DNA of 64,000 nt. Source: Ga0077555 sp963741565 (GTDB lineage: Bacteria > Pseudomonadota > Alphaproteobacteria > Rhizobiales > Hyphomicrobiaceae). The stretch is taken from NCBI GenBank assembly GCA_963741565.1, contig CAVUIK010000017.1, positions 248,001 to 312,000 of the forward strand, read 5' to 3'. How positions within the stretch are numbered: the first letter of the stretch is position 1; each line of letters opens with the position of its first letter. Below the pieces are notes generated by a model. It had not been told where the DNA came from and did not search any database. It saw only the letters and a list, made by a program, of their open reading frames with translations. Positions 9,043 through 17,216 of the stretch are shown here, piece after piece. The translations under genes were made by a program, and so were the position numbers.

Positions 9043-9681
9043 CTACACCTTCCCTTGCTTCACCCAGTCCGCCCAGACCGGCCGCTCGAGCACGAACTGG
9101 TCACCGGTCTTATTGTACCAACCCGAACCGTGCATGCGGCCAACGAGCTTCAGCTTCGGCGTATCGATGTAACAGCGCTCGGCATCGAGCACGAACTCGT
9201 CGTGGATGTGGACATGTACAACGCGGCCAACGACGATGGCTTGATTGGGACTGAACGTGAGCGACGTGTGCACCTTGCATTCGAAGGCGACCGGCGAAGC
9301 AGCAATGCGCGGCGGCGCAACCTTGACCGAAGGCGCGATCTCGAGACCCGCCAGCTTCAATTCATCGACGCCGGGTGGCGCGTCGATACAGGTCACATTC
9401 ATCGCCTCGGCGGTTGCCTCGGAAACAAGATTCACTACAAACTCGGCCGACGTCAGGATGTTGGCGCCGGTATCTTTGAAGCGCTTGTCGGGATGACTTT
9501 GCACGCCGATCACGATGATCGGTGGATCGACCCCCATCGCGTTGAAAAAACTGTAGGGCGCCGCATTGGGGACTCCATCGGCCGTCTGGGTCGTTACCCA
9601 GGCGATCGGGCGTGGGACAATTGTCGACAGCAGGATCTTGCCGCGGTTGGCGGGCGATAGCGCTTCGAAATCGAACTGCAT
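9043..9681 (-). CDS. Flavin reductase family protein (FMN-binding split barrel)
   Basis: The 212-residue protein matches the flavin reductase-like FMN-binding split-barrel family: LLSTIVPRPIAWVTTQTADG near the N-terminus, then NAAPYSFFNAMGVDPPIIVIG, RFKDTGANILTSAEFVVNLV, and a histidine-rich strand VVGRVVHVHIHDEFV. These proteins reduce flavin with NAD(P)H or hold FMN for a partner oxygenase. The ATG at 9681 has a GAGGATCACC leader with good spacing, and longer upstream reading frame runs into the neighbouring gene. The partner enzyme cannot be identified in the window. Confidence 0.87.
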   Translation of the reverse strand: MQFDFEALSPANRGKILLSTIVPRPIAWVTTQTADGVPNAAPYSFFNAMGVDPPIIVIGVQSHPDKRFKDTGANILTSAEFVVNLVSEATAEAMNVTCIDAPPGVDELKLAGLEIAPSVKVAPPRIAASPVAFECKVHTSLTFSPNQAIVVGRVVHVHIHDEFVLDAERCYIDTPKLKLVGRMHGSGWYNKTGDQFVLERPVWADWVKQGKV

Positions 9682-9743
9682 GGTGATCCTCTGGCGGAAA
9701 CAGTGAGCAACTCGGACACGCACCGATCGACGGAATGAACCTG

Positions 9744-10577
9744 TCAGCCTTTGGCGGACTTGAGCCGTGCTGTCACCATGGCAGCCACGAACTCTTTCGT
9801 CGACTGGCCGATGGCGCCGCCGTGGCTTCGGGCCGTTTCGTTGATCGTCGAGATGTATCCGTCGGCGTAAGTCGAGCGACCGTCGCCGATGCGGGCGGAG
9901 AAGGCCGAGACGCAAGCCGCCGCGATGCCGCGCTGATCCAGCGCCGGCAAGCGCGTTGTACCGGCGTTGTCGGCGCCGCGGTCCGCATCGTTGCAGACGC
10001 AGGCGAACACCGGGTACTTGATCGCCATCTCCGGTTTGCCGCCGAGCGCACCGCCATGCGAGGCCGAGATGATGATGTGGCCGTCGTCTTCGGGCTTCAC
10101 CAGGCTCATGGAGTCGATAACGAAGACCTTCACACCGCCCCGGCCGGCCTCCGGAACCTCGAAGCGCAATTCCTCGAGCGGCTCGGGCTTCGGCGACGGT
10201 GGTAGCGCGCCCTTCATGAGGAGGGCCAGCGCCTCGCGGCACGGCTGGCCCGGCTTCAATCCGAATTTGGCAGCAGGACCGTTGACCGTCGTCAGCACGC
10301 CGCGCGCGACGCCGTCTTGGCCTTCGCCAATCCGCGCCGACATGTGCGAGATCGCCGCCGCCGGCACGCCGAGCTTTTCGAGCAACGTAAGTCCGGCAAT
10401 GCCGGCCTGCTCGCGTCCGATCCCCGCGTCGTTCAAAATGATCGCCGCGATGCCCTTGGCCGCCGCATAGTAGGCGGCGTAGACGCCGCCGTGAGAGCCG
10501 CAGTAGGAAATGCGGCCGCGGTGCTCTACTGACATGTGCGTAACACTATCCAGAACGACGGGCTCGCGGACTGGCAT
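9744..10577 (-). CDS. Uncharacterised protein made of two tandem copies of one domain
   Basis: I do not recognise a function for this 277-residue protein. Its two halves are copies of one domain. Each has a SHGG motif (YCGSHGGVYA and SASHGGALGG), an ND-A stretch about 20 residues later (IILNDAGIGREQAG and CVCNDADRGADNAG), then SARIG-E/D-G (HMSARIGEGQ and AFSARIGDGR), and a closing T-V/I-N (LTTVN and ISTIN). The conserved Ser-His, Asn-Asp and Arg residues could build an active or ligand site repeated by symmetry (inference). The ATG at 10577 is the best start in view. An upstream extension would reach 10643. It follows the glutaredoxin-like gene and precedes the flavin reductase on the same strand. 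Confidence 0.7.
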   Translation of the reverse strand: MPVREPVVLDSVTHMSVEHRGRISYCGSHGGVYAAYYAAAKGIAAIILNDAGIGREQAGIAGLTLLEKLGVPAAAISHMSARIGEGQDGVARGVLTTVNGPAAKFGLKPGQPCREALALLMKGALPPSPKPEPLEELRFEVPEAGRGGVKVFVIDSMSLVKPEDDGHIIISASHGGALGGKPEMAIKYPVFACVCNDADRGADNAGTTRLPALDQRGIAAACVSAFSARIGDGRSTYADGYISTINETARSHGGAIGQSTKEFVAAMVTARLKSAKG

Positions 10578-10627
10578 TGGATGTTCACTCCGTCGGTGTA
10601 TTTGGCGTCTCGTCAGGATCGTTACGT

Positions 10628-10969
10628 TCAGTCGTCGAGACACAACAGCATCCGCAGCCGCGCCTCATCGAAGCCGCGCACGAATTCTCCGGCCACGCTG
10701 ATCAGCGGAACGCCGAGCGTCTTGCTGACCTCTCGTACGCGCGGTTCGTGCGATTTATCGACGTCGATTTCCTCATAGGCGACGCTATTGGCGTCGAAGA
10801 ATGCGCGCGCCTTCCGGCAAAACCCGCACCAGGACGCGCCCAGCATGACAACCCGTTGCTCGCGACATTGCGCCGTGTCGGCGGGTGCCGCCAGCGCCGG
10901 TGCCACCGGGGCGGCCAATGCCCCGAGGACGACCCACGTCGCCGCGAGGTTCAGCTTCCAGCTAGACAT
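10628..10969 (-). CDS. Exported glutaredoxin-like protein
   Basis: The 113-residue protein has a signal peptide (MSSWKLNLAATWVVLGALAA, cleavage near ALA/AP). A thioredoxin-fold glutaredoxin domain follows with redox motif Cys48-Gly-Phe-Cys51 (GASWCGFCRKARAFF), a conserved cis-Pro region (TLGVPLISV) and GFDEARL near the end. It should exchange disulfides in the periplasm, which is unusual for glutaredoxins since glutathione systems are mostly cytosolic. The ATG at 10969 has a strong CGGAGG site seven bases upstream. It lies downstream of the LctP-type permease on the same strand. Confidence 0.85.
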   Translation of the reverse strand: MSSWKLNLAATWVVLGALAAPVAPALAAPADTAQCREQRVVMLGASWCGFCRKARAFFDANSVAYEEIDVDKSHEPRVREVSKTLGVPLISVAGEFVRGFDEARLRMLLCLDD

Positions 10970-11084
10970 CTCAACCTCCGGCACACCTGCAGCCCGACCA
11001 ACGTAGATTTTAGCATAGGCCTTTGGACTGTGGCCAAACCATTCTGGCATCGCCAACGCCAAGGGATTTCGCTGCATCCCAGGA

Positions 11085-12533
11085 CTATCGCGAAAGCCAC
11101 GTCTGCTGCACCAGGGCGCCCACGATCAGCACAGCGATATGCCATGCACCGAGCGCCAACCCGATGCGCATCGCCAGGCTGTCGTCGCCATCGCGGCGCG
11201 CGCCGAGCGCGGTGATCAGGATCGCTGCAACCGGCAGCGCTGCCATAGCGACGTGCCCGCTGGCACCATTCTGAAGTGCTACGAACAGCGGCAGCTGCCC
11301 AAAGGTCTGGCCGACGACCGCCGCGCTCGGCATGAACAGCGCATTTCCCGTGACGCCCGAGCCGGTGATGAAACCGCCAACGGCGCCGAGCACCGCCACG
11401 GTGATCAGCGCGCCGGCCTGACCGAGACCCGACATCGCCCCGGCCAGGGCCTTGATCGCGCCGATCTCAACCAGCAGGCGCGCCGCCAGCATGAACAGCG
11501 CCACGCTCGCCACCGGCCGCCAGGACCGCTGCGCCACGAGCCGCAGCGTCGCGGCGTTGAGGCCGGATGGTGCGGCAAGACACGTCGCCAACAGCAGCGC
11601 CACACCTGGCGACGTCAGGACAGAAAAGCTGACACGATCGGTCGCGAGCGCCGGCGCAAAGCCCAATCGTTCTAACGGGCCGAATGCAAGCTTCTGCGCG
11701 ATGACGGCCAGCAACAGGACCAGATAGGGTCGCAGACCCCGCGCCGCCAGCGCCGCCGCGAGGCCATTTCGCCGCCGCGCCAGCAGCGCCAGCAATGCAA
11801 TAACGGCCAGGCCGCCGATCACGCCGGCCACCTCGATGCCGGCCCAATGCGCGCTCGCCGCAATCGCCGCCCAGAGTACGGCGCCCGCCAGTAGAGCAAC
11901 GCCAACGTCACGCGGCCTGCGCTCCGGAACGAAGTACAGGCAGAGCAGCGGCAGGCAAAAAGCGACGGGTCCGCTGACCCGCGACACCCAATAGGTCAGG
12001 ACGTCCAGCGGCAGCCCCGACAGCTTGGTGCCGACATGCGCCGAGATCGACAACGCCCCCCAGGGCATCAGGCTCATGCCGACCAGCGCCAATCCGATCG
12101 CCTGCTTTCGGTCGACGAGGCGCAGGAGCAGCGGCACCGTGACCAGCAGCGACACGCCCATGCCGGTCAGGCTTTCCACCATCACGCCAAGCCCGACGGC
12201 AATCAGGATTGCCGCCTGCGGGCGCGGCAAATCGATGGCATCGACGAGTGCGCCGACGGCCTCTGGCGATTTCTGCCGCCGCGTGCATTCGACGAAAAGA
12301 ATGCCGGGAACAACCATGGCGGCCACAAGCGCGGCGAGAACCGCGGCATCCCCAAGGGCGAATGTGGCCTGGGATGCAGCGGGCGCCGAGAATGCAGCCG
12401 AGAGCCAGAGCCCGAGCGTCACCAGCATCGAGGCGAACGCCGCCACCAGTCCGCTCTGCCTCAGCGCCAGAACGGCAAGCAGGACGACGAGCGATGGCAG
12501 CAATGCCAATGATGCGGCAGCGATCGCGCTCAT
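11085..12533 (-). CDS. L-lactate permease (LctP)-type transporter
   Basis: The 482-residue integral membrane protein has about a dozen hydrophobic segments and LctP-family landmarks: VESLTGMGVSLLVTVPLLL, GMSLMPWGALSISAHVGTKLSGLP, and near the C-terminus GFITGSGVTGNALFMPSAAVVG with LQNGASGHVAM. The family moves lactate or glycolate with protons across the inner membrane. This member is shorter than classical LctP (about 550 residues), so its substrate may be another organic acid. Its ATG overlaps the stop of the Nudix gene by four bases, indicating translational coupling. Confidence 0.82.
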   Translation of the reverse strand: MSAIAAASLALLPSLVVLLAVLALRQSGLVAAFASMLVTLGLWLSAAFSAPAASQATFALGDAAVLAALVAAMVVPGILFVECTRRQKSPEAVGALVDAIDLPRPQAAILIAVGLGVMVESLTGMGVSLLVTVPLLLRLVDRKQAIGLALVGMSLMPWGALSISAHVGTKLSGLPLDVLTYWVSRVSGPVAFCLPLLCLYFVPERRPRDVGVALLAGAVLWAAIAASAHWAGIEVAGVIGGLAVIALLALLARRRNGLAAALAARGLRPYLVLLLAVIAQKLAFGPLERLGFAPALATDRVSFSVLTSPGVALLLATCLAAPSGLNAATLRLVAQRSWRPVASVALFMLAARLLVEIGAIKALAGAMSGLGQAGALITVAVLGAVGGFITGSGVTGNALFMPSAAVVGQTFGQLPLFVALQNGASGHVAMAALPVAAILITALGARRDGDDSLAMRIGLALGAWHIAVLIVGALVQQTWLSR

Positions 12534-13051
12534 GCCGGCAGCTCGACGGGCGCACCCGGCAGCTGGCCTGCCTGCACGCGGCGGGCGAGTTGGAGCAGCC
12601 CCGGCGGGCGAATGATGTCGGGCGATTGTTCGAGCCTGGCGAGGTCCCACCAGCCGAGCTGGCTCATCCAGCGCGTGTCACCCTCCTGCCAGCCGCTGGC
12701 GTCGATCCGGTCGGAGGCGACGCGCGTGAAGTAATAGCGCTCGCGCGAACGATAGTGCCGTCCTTTCCAGGGGTAGGTCACATCGCGCGTCGCGATGCAG
12801 GCCATCTCGCCTAGAGCGACGATGCCCGTCTCCTCGTGCAACTCGCGCACGGCCGCGGCCTCATGCGTCTCGCCCGGCTCGAGACCGCCGCCCGGCAGCG
12901 CCCAGAAACCGGTTGCGTCGGGGCGGCGCTGAGGCTCGACCGAGTGTCCGATCATCGCAAAGAACAGCAGCAATCGATCCTGGGGATCGAGCACCAGGAT
13001 ACGGGACGTCGGCCGCAGGATGGGCGCCGTCGCTGGAGGCGTGTCGTTCAT
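12530..13051 (-). CDS. Nudix hydrolase
   Basis: The 173-residue protein has a perfect Nudix box at residues 55-77 (pattern GX5EX7REUXEEXGU: GGLEPGE...RELHEETGI). It would hydrolyse a nucleoside diphosphate linked to another moiety using Mg2+ held by the box glutamates. The specific substrate is not evident. The ATG at 13051 was chosen over a longer frame because the protein then begins just before the first beta strand, with GAGG about 12 nt upstream. It is the upstream partner of the coupled pair with the LctP-type permease. Confidence 0.87.
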   Translation of the reverse strand: MNDTPPATAPILRPTSRILVLDPQDRLLLFFAMIGHSVEPQRRPDATGFWALPGGGLEPGETHEAAAVRELHEETGIVALGEMACIATRDVTYPWKGRHYRSRERYYFTRVASDRIDASGWQEGDTRWMSQLGWWDLARLEQSPDIIRPPGLLQLARRVQAGQLPGAPVELPA

Positions 13052-13268
13052 GATGGTCAAGTCCTCAGACGGTCGATCCCTGCACTCGCCGCCAAGGCCG
13101 GTCGCGTCCGATTGATCGCGTTTCAAATTCCCAGTCTTGCTCGCTCGCTCGCTGGCCTCTCCAGCGATCCCGCACCAGTTCAAAACACTTCGCTAACAGC
13201 GGACAAAATCAAATCAGCCCTGGAAGCTGTATTGCGGCGTCTTCAACTCTGAACGCGCGGCCACGCCG

Positions 13269-14372
13269 TCACTTTTTCAACCGGTCGAGTCCAAGCCCCG
13301 CGCGCAAGTCTAAGGTTGCGGCCGCTTTGTAGTCCTCCAACGGAATACCTGTGGCGTCCGCGATTTTGACGACCGCGTTGAACGACGCAAAGACCGCACA
13401 AGCGTCGACGAATGCCGCTTCACCGAGAGCACCGTAGACGGCATCGCGCGCTGGCATCGCTCGTGTCTCGTCGCGCGCATGCAGCGCCTCGACCAGTTCG
13501 ATCAGGATGGCAGCCTGCGGCACGCCGCTGCTGTCTCCGGCTTGATGCTGCGTTACAGCCGCCGCCAACTCATAAGTCTCGCCCTTGAACTCGCCGCTCG
13601 CACGGAGCAGTGCCGCGTGGCTGACCGTTCAATAGTAGCAATCGTTCAAGGCAGATGCCCGCGCCGCCATCAGCTCGATCTGCGGATGTGTGAGGGCGCG
13701 GTGTTCGACGCCGAACTCGCGGATTTCCTGATCACGCAGATACAGCTCGACATCGAGATCGAAGAAATTGATCACTTCTTGCGGCACGAGGCTCAGCGCG
13801 CGATGAATATTCTTCGAGCCGTGCAGCGGATAGGGGTCGATCTCGCCCGGCTGGTAGCTACCCGGCGCAACCGTCGGCACCCAGGCGTCCGTGAGTTGCG
13901 CCATCGTCGGGCGTTTGCGGGTCGGCCCACCAGTTGCTGAAGCGGGCAATATCCGAAGCTCTCGTCCCAGTGCTCGGTCGAACTCGTCGATGGCCGTCAA
14001 CGAAGCGATAATACCGATCGCCTCGACATAGACTTCGACGGTCACGCCTGCGTGCAGCACTTCGTCAAGCCAGCGTTGCGTAACGCGGCCTGCATCTGTC
14101 GCCAGCCGGTGTGAAATTTCGACGACCTCCCTCGACAACGGCGCGACGGCCGCATGCTCGCCTGCCACGGCGTAAGGTGTCACCGCGGCAGCACGGGCGT
14201 CACAGAGCGGACATGTCCGCGCCATGCGCGCCTCGCGGGCGATCGCGATCCGCTCAGCGCCGGAAAGCCAAGTTCCAGGCGCAGCCATCCGTGACCATGC
14301 CTCATCATAGGCGCGGGCAAGTCCCTCGCAAATCGTCAACTTGGACGCGTCGAAGCTCGGTTGAACCGTCAT
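13269..14372 (-). CDS. AhpD-like protein, probable selenoprotein (in-frame TGA at 13629-13631 as Sec248)
   Basis: Read straight through, this is one 367-residue protein interrupted by a single TGA. Upstream the frame ends ...LNDCYY; downstream, in the same frame, it continues TVSHAALLRASGEFKGETYE for 120 codons to TAG/TGA-type termination at 13269. The segment fits the AhpD/carboxymuconolactone-decarboxylase active site E-x11-C-x-x-C-x-x-x-H exactly, as Glu233, Cys245, TGA248 and His252. The TGA replaces the second, reactive Cys. AhpD-like CxxU selenoproteins are a known bacterial group. A SECIS-like hairpin follows the TGA. An N-terminal half carries another C-P-L-C (54-57) in an AhpD-like setting, so the protein may have two such domains. 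The ATG at 14372 is preferred over an in-frame TTG at 14390. The alternative is a pseudogene with a nonsense codon. No selA, selB, selC or selD is in the window. Confidence 0.8.
13595..13617 (-). promoter_or_regulatory. SECIS-like hairpin just after the in-frame TGA
   Basis: Counting from the base after the TGA, positions 12-14 (CGC) pair with 32-34 (GCG) and positions 16-19 (GCAC) pair with 26-29 (GTGC). A 1x2 internal loop separates the two helices, and the apical loop is TGCTCC (13604-13609), with G as its second base. Bacterial SECIS elements recognised by SelB lie in the coding sequence shortly after UGA and carry G in the first two loop bases, as in fdhF of E. coli, so position and loop both fit. 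Pairing was done by eye. Confidence 0.6.
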
Positions 14373-14560
14373 GGTGATTTCGCCTGCCAAGTACGCGCGA
14401 GGCTATGGAGCGTAGCCGATCGCCATCGGGTTCCGATCAAATGCGAAGTCAGTTTGGCTTACAAGCCTTTAATATGGCATGGGCAGGTTCGAGGCACCCA
14501 TTTACATGCGCCATTCTGCAGTTGAAATCGGCGTTTAAAACAATATGAGAACGAAGCGGG

Positions 14561-14598
14561 ATTGGCCCTCGGCGGGATTATCACCACCGGGGGCCAAT
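14561..14598. terminator. Long GC-rich inverted repeat between the HU gene and the AhpD-like gene
   Basis: ATTGGCCC (14561-14568) pairs with GGGCCAAT (14591-14598). The stem continues inward through a T-G wobble, CGG/CCG and, after one mismatch, GG/CC, leaving an eight-base loop. It sits eight bases past the stop of the HU-type gene, where a terminator is expected, but no clear T-tract follows on the minus strand. It may be a weak intrinsic or attenuating hairpin ahead of the AhpD-like gene. Confidence 0.45.
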
Positions 14599-14606
14599 TC
14601 TCCGGA

Positions 14607-14930
14607 TCAAACCAATTCTTTGAGTTCTTTGGCGGCGCGGAAAGCGACCTTCTTGCTCGCCTTGATCTTGATCGCTTCGCCGGTGGCGGGGTTGCGACCC
14701 ATGCGCGCCGGGCGCTTGCGAACCTGGAGGACGCCGAAGCCGCCGATGCGAATCCGCGCGCCTTTCTTGAGGTGCGTCGTGATCATGCCGATCATGTCGC
14801 TCAGCAATTCGTTGGCCTGCTTCTTCGGCATGTTGTGCAATTCGGCGATAGCGTTGCCGAGATGCTTCAAAGTAACTGTTGCCGCTTTCGCGGGTTTGCC
14901 GGCTTTCGCCTTAGCTGCTGCTTTAGCCAT
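14607..14930 (-). CDS. HU-family DNA-binding protein with Lys/Ala-rich N-terminal tail
   Basis: The 107-residue protein ends in a typical HU/IHF fold. The dimer helices (LGNAIAELHNMPKKQANELL) are followed by the DNA-contacting arm with the family signature GGFGVLQVRKRPARMGRNP, including the intercalating Pro region RNPATGE, and then IKIKASKKVAFRAAKELK. It bends and compacts DNA as a dimer. An extra N-terminal stretch of about 20 residues rich in Lys and Ala (AKAAAKAKAGKPAKAA) is unlike the 90-residue classical HU and resembles basic tails of some alphaproteobacterial nucleoid proteins. AGGA nine bases upstream supports the start. Confidence 0.88.
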   Translation of the reverse strand: MAKAAAKAKAGKPAKAATVTLKHLGNAIAELHNMPKKQANELLSDMIGMITTHLKKGARIRIGGFGVLQVRKRPARMGRNPATGEAIKIKASKKVAFRAAKELKELV

Positions 14931-15188
14931 TTATCTATTTCCTGCGGTGAGTTGGATGAGTTAGGCGGCTGATTCATCGGGCAAAACAGCGCCTCACGCT
15001 GCGTACTATGGGGAATCAGTGATTTCCGGAAGCAGAAAGTCACTCGAATTGCCAAGAAATCGACGTCCGTGATGCGTTTGCCACGGTTTTCGGCGATTTT
15101 CCTAGGGAAATCGCGTCTTTCCGCACCTCGCGGTCGCCATGCCGGTCTAAGCCTCTCCGCGCAGACAGTCAAGATAGCCCCGAAACTA

Positions 15189-15974
15189 TTACGTTTTCGC
15201 GGTCATCTCGATTCGCCCGAGGCCATCGATCTCGAACGTGAAGGTCTCGCCGGCGGCAATCGGCAACGTCGCGACGACACTGCCTGTGATCACAACTTGT
15301 CCAGCACTGAGCGGTCGCCCGCGATCAGCCGCAAGATTTGCGACCCAGGCGAGAGCGCCCATCGGATCATCTGTGGCGCCGTTCTTGACGCCTGCCGGCG
15401 TAACCAGCCGTCCCTTGAGACCGTTCAGCTCCTGCTCCGGTGGCACAGAAACCGGCTTGCCAAGCACAATTCCAGCGTTCCAGGCGTTGTCCGCAATCAG
15501 CGTTGTCGCCTTGGTTGTCTTGTAATCGGCCCGCCGATCCTCGATCAACTCGAACGCCGGCATCACCTCGCCCACCGCCGCACGCACGTCCTGCGCCGTC
15601 CACGGTCCGGCCGTCTTGGCGAGCGTCCGCGTCACGCGCACCGCAAGCTCGCATTCGACCACAACGTGCTGGTGGTCATCGAGCTTCAACGGATAAGGCG
15701 AGGCGTGGATTCGGCGGCTATAGATCATGCCGCCGCACGGGTGATCAATGCCCATCAACTGCTGCATGACCTTCGTGGTGGTCGCAATCTTCAGGCCGCC
15801 GACGGGACCGTAGATTGGCTCCCAAAGCACCCGCAGCGCCTCCTGGACCGCATAAGCGTCGGCGATGCTGCGCGGCTCCAGCGCACCTTCGAGGTTCTGG
15901 TAGGCCCGCCCAGCGGCATGGGCGTCGGCGATGAACTTGGCTGCGGCCTGCGCATTGAAAGTCGACGCGGACAT
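15189..15974 (-). CDS. 2-keto-4-pentenoate hydratase/2-oxohepta-3-ene-1,7-dioate hydratase-type enzyme (FAH superfamily)
   Basis: The 261-residue protein belongs to the MhpD/HpcG branch of the fumarylacetoacetate hydrolase superfamily. It has DAYAVQEALRV near the N-terminus, the metal-ligand strand VVVECELAVRV (Glu-x-Glu), a second acidic strand MPAFELIEDRR, and the C-terminal GQVVITGSVV block with FEIDGLG. Enzymes of this group hydrate or decarboxylate 2-oxo-enoic acids in meta-cleavage pathways with Mg2+. The precise substrate is not determined. GGAG nine bases upstream of the ATG at 15974 supports the start. It is divergent from the TRAP transporter genes, which may import a related organic acid. 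Confidence 0.85.
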   Translation of the reverse strand: MSASTFNAQAAAKFIADAHAAGRAYQNLEGALEPRSIADAYAVQEALRVLWEPIYGPVGGLKIATTTKVMQQLMGIDHPCGGMIYSRRIHASPYPLKLDDHQHVVVECELAVRVTRTLAKTAGPWTAQDVRAAVGEVMPAFELIEDRRADYKTTKATTLIADNAWNAGIVLGKPVSVPPEQELNGLKGRLVTPAGVKNGATDDPMGALAWVANLAADRGRPLSAGQVVITGSVVATLPIAAGETFTFEIDGLGRIEMTAKT

Positions 15975-16189
15975 GATGTGATCTCCAGCCTGGTTCGTTC
16001 AGCGAGCTTGTCCCAATAGACGTTGAAGCGACAACATTGGTCAATGGCGTCCCGCCGGATCAAGCATGCAGGAAAGCGCGGAACTCCCTTGACCCGCACG
16101 GGATCACAGCTGAGGATGATTGAAACGATCGCCACATCAACGCGACGGCAGCAACGATGAAGTCTACCGTCATCCAGGGAGAAGCGCAC

Positions 16190-17194
16190 ATGACCCTACC
16201 CGCGATTCTGAAGTCAACCCGTCTTGGACTTGCCGCGATGCTCCTGCTGGCGGGCGTGTCCGCCGCCGTCGCGCAAAACAAGGAGATGACGCTCGGCAAT
16301 ACCAACCCCCCAAAGCACGGCACGGCGCAAACCGCGCAGCAGTTCATCGACAAACTCGGCGAACTCAGCAGCGGAAAGATGAAGGTCATCCACCACCATT
16401 CGGGTGCACTCGGCGGCGAGCGCGAGGTGGCGCAGCAAATTCAACTCGGCGCGGTTGACTTCGGACCGATCACGACCGCACCGCTCTCCACATTGATCCC
16501 AGAGATGTCGGTTTTCCAGCTCCCCTACATCTTTCGCGACTATGGACACGTCTACAAGGCGCTCGACGGCAGCGACACCTTGACGAAGTACTATGCCGAC
16601 GTGCTCGACAAGAAGGGCCTCAAGCTGATCGGCTTCATCGCGGCCGGCTACCGCGGCATTTACGGCCATGGCAAAATTGACGGGCTCGCGGACATCAAAG
16701 GCAAAAAGGTGCGCGTGCAGGAGGACAAGATCCTTGTCGCCACGTTCAAGGCGCTCGGCATGATCTCGACGCCGATTGCGTTCCCGGAGCTGCCGACGGC
16801 GTTGCAGACGAAAGTCGTCGAGTTCGCGGAGGGCGGCGTCAACACGTTCTATCACTCCAAGTTCTACGACATCGTCAAGAACGTCGCCGACGTTCGACAC
16901 ACCCATCAGGCCGTGGCGCTGATCATGTCGAAGGCGTCCTGGAGCAAGCAGGATGCCGCGGGCCAGAAGGCAATCGCCGATGCCTGGGAGCACGCCAAGT
17001 CCTTCAATCGCAAGTTCATCCTCGACGAAGACAAGGAGATCCAAGACCTCGTCAAGGCCAAGGGCGTGACGATTACCAAGCCGGATCCGGCGCCGTTCCT
17101 GGCCGCGACACAGAGTGTCTACGAGGAGTTCTACGCGACGCCTGCCGGCAAGGACTCCAAGAAGATGGTCGACTACATCCTGAGCATCAAATAG
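16190..17194 (+). CDS. TRAP transporter periplasmic solute-binding subunit (DctP family)
   Basis: The 334-residue protein has a signal peptide (LGLAAMLLLAGVSAAVAQ) and the DctP fold: KHGTAQTAQQFIDKLGELSSGKMKV..., SGALGGEREVAQQIQLGAVDFG and DIKGKKVRVQEDK, with the conserved arginine in KVRV that usually binds the substrate carboxylate. It captures an organic acid in the periplasm for the DctQM membrane unit encoded next. The ATG at 16190 follows GGGAG at good spacing. An upstream in-frame ATG at 16157 lacks a ribosome binding site. Confidence 0.9.
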   Translation: MTLPAILKSTRLGLAAMLLLAGVSAAVAQNKEMTLGNTNPPKHGTAQTAQQFIDKLGELSSGKMKVIHHHSGALGGEREVAQQIQLGAVDFGPITTAPLSTLIPEMSVFQLPYIFRDYGHVYKALDGSDTLTKYYADVLDKKGLKLIGFIAAGYRGIYGHGKIDGLADIKGKKVRVQEDKILVATFKALGMISTPIAFPELPTALQTKVVEFAEGGVNTFYHSKFYDIVKNVADVRHTHQAVALIMSKASWSKQDAAGQKAIADAWEHAKSFNRKFILDEDKEIQDLVKAKGVTITKPDPAPFLAATQSVYEEFYATPAGKDSKKMVDYILSIK

Positions 17195-17216
17195 ACCAGA
17201 GGTCCCACGCAAGCCG

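Noticed and set aside
13269..14390. Two separate genes, or a frameshifted pseudogene, in the AhpD-like locus
   Set aside because: Both parts are in the same frame, so no frameshift is needed. The second part lacks a good start and its first residues (TVSHAALLRA) complete the AhpD motif, so one recoded gene explains it better, though a nonsense mutation cannot be fully excluded.
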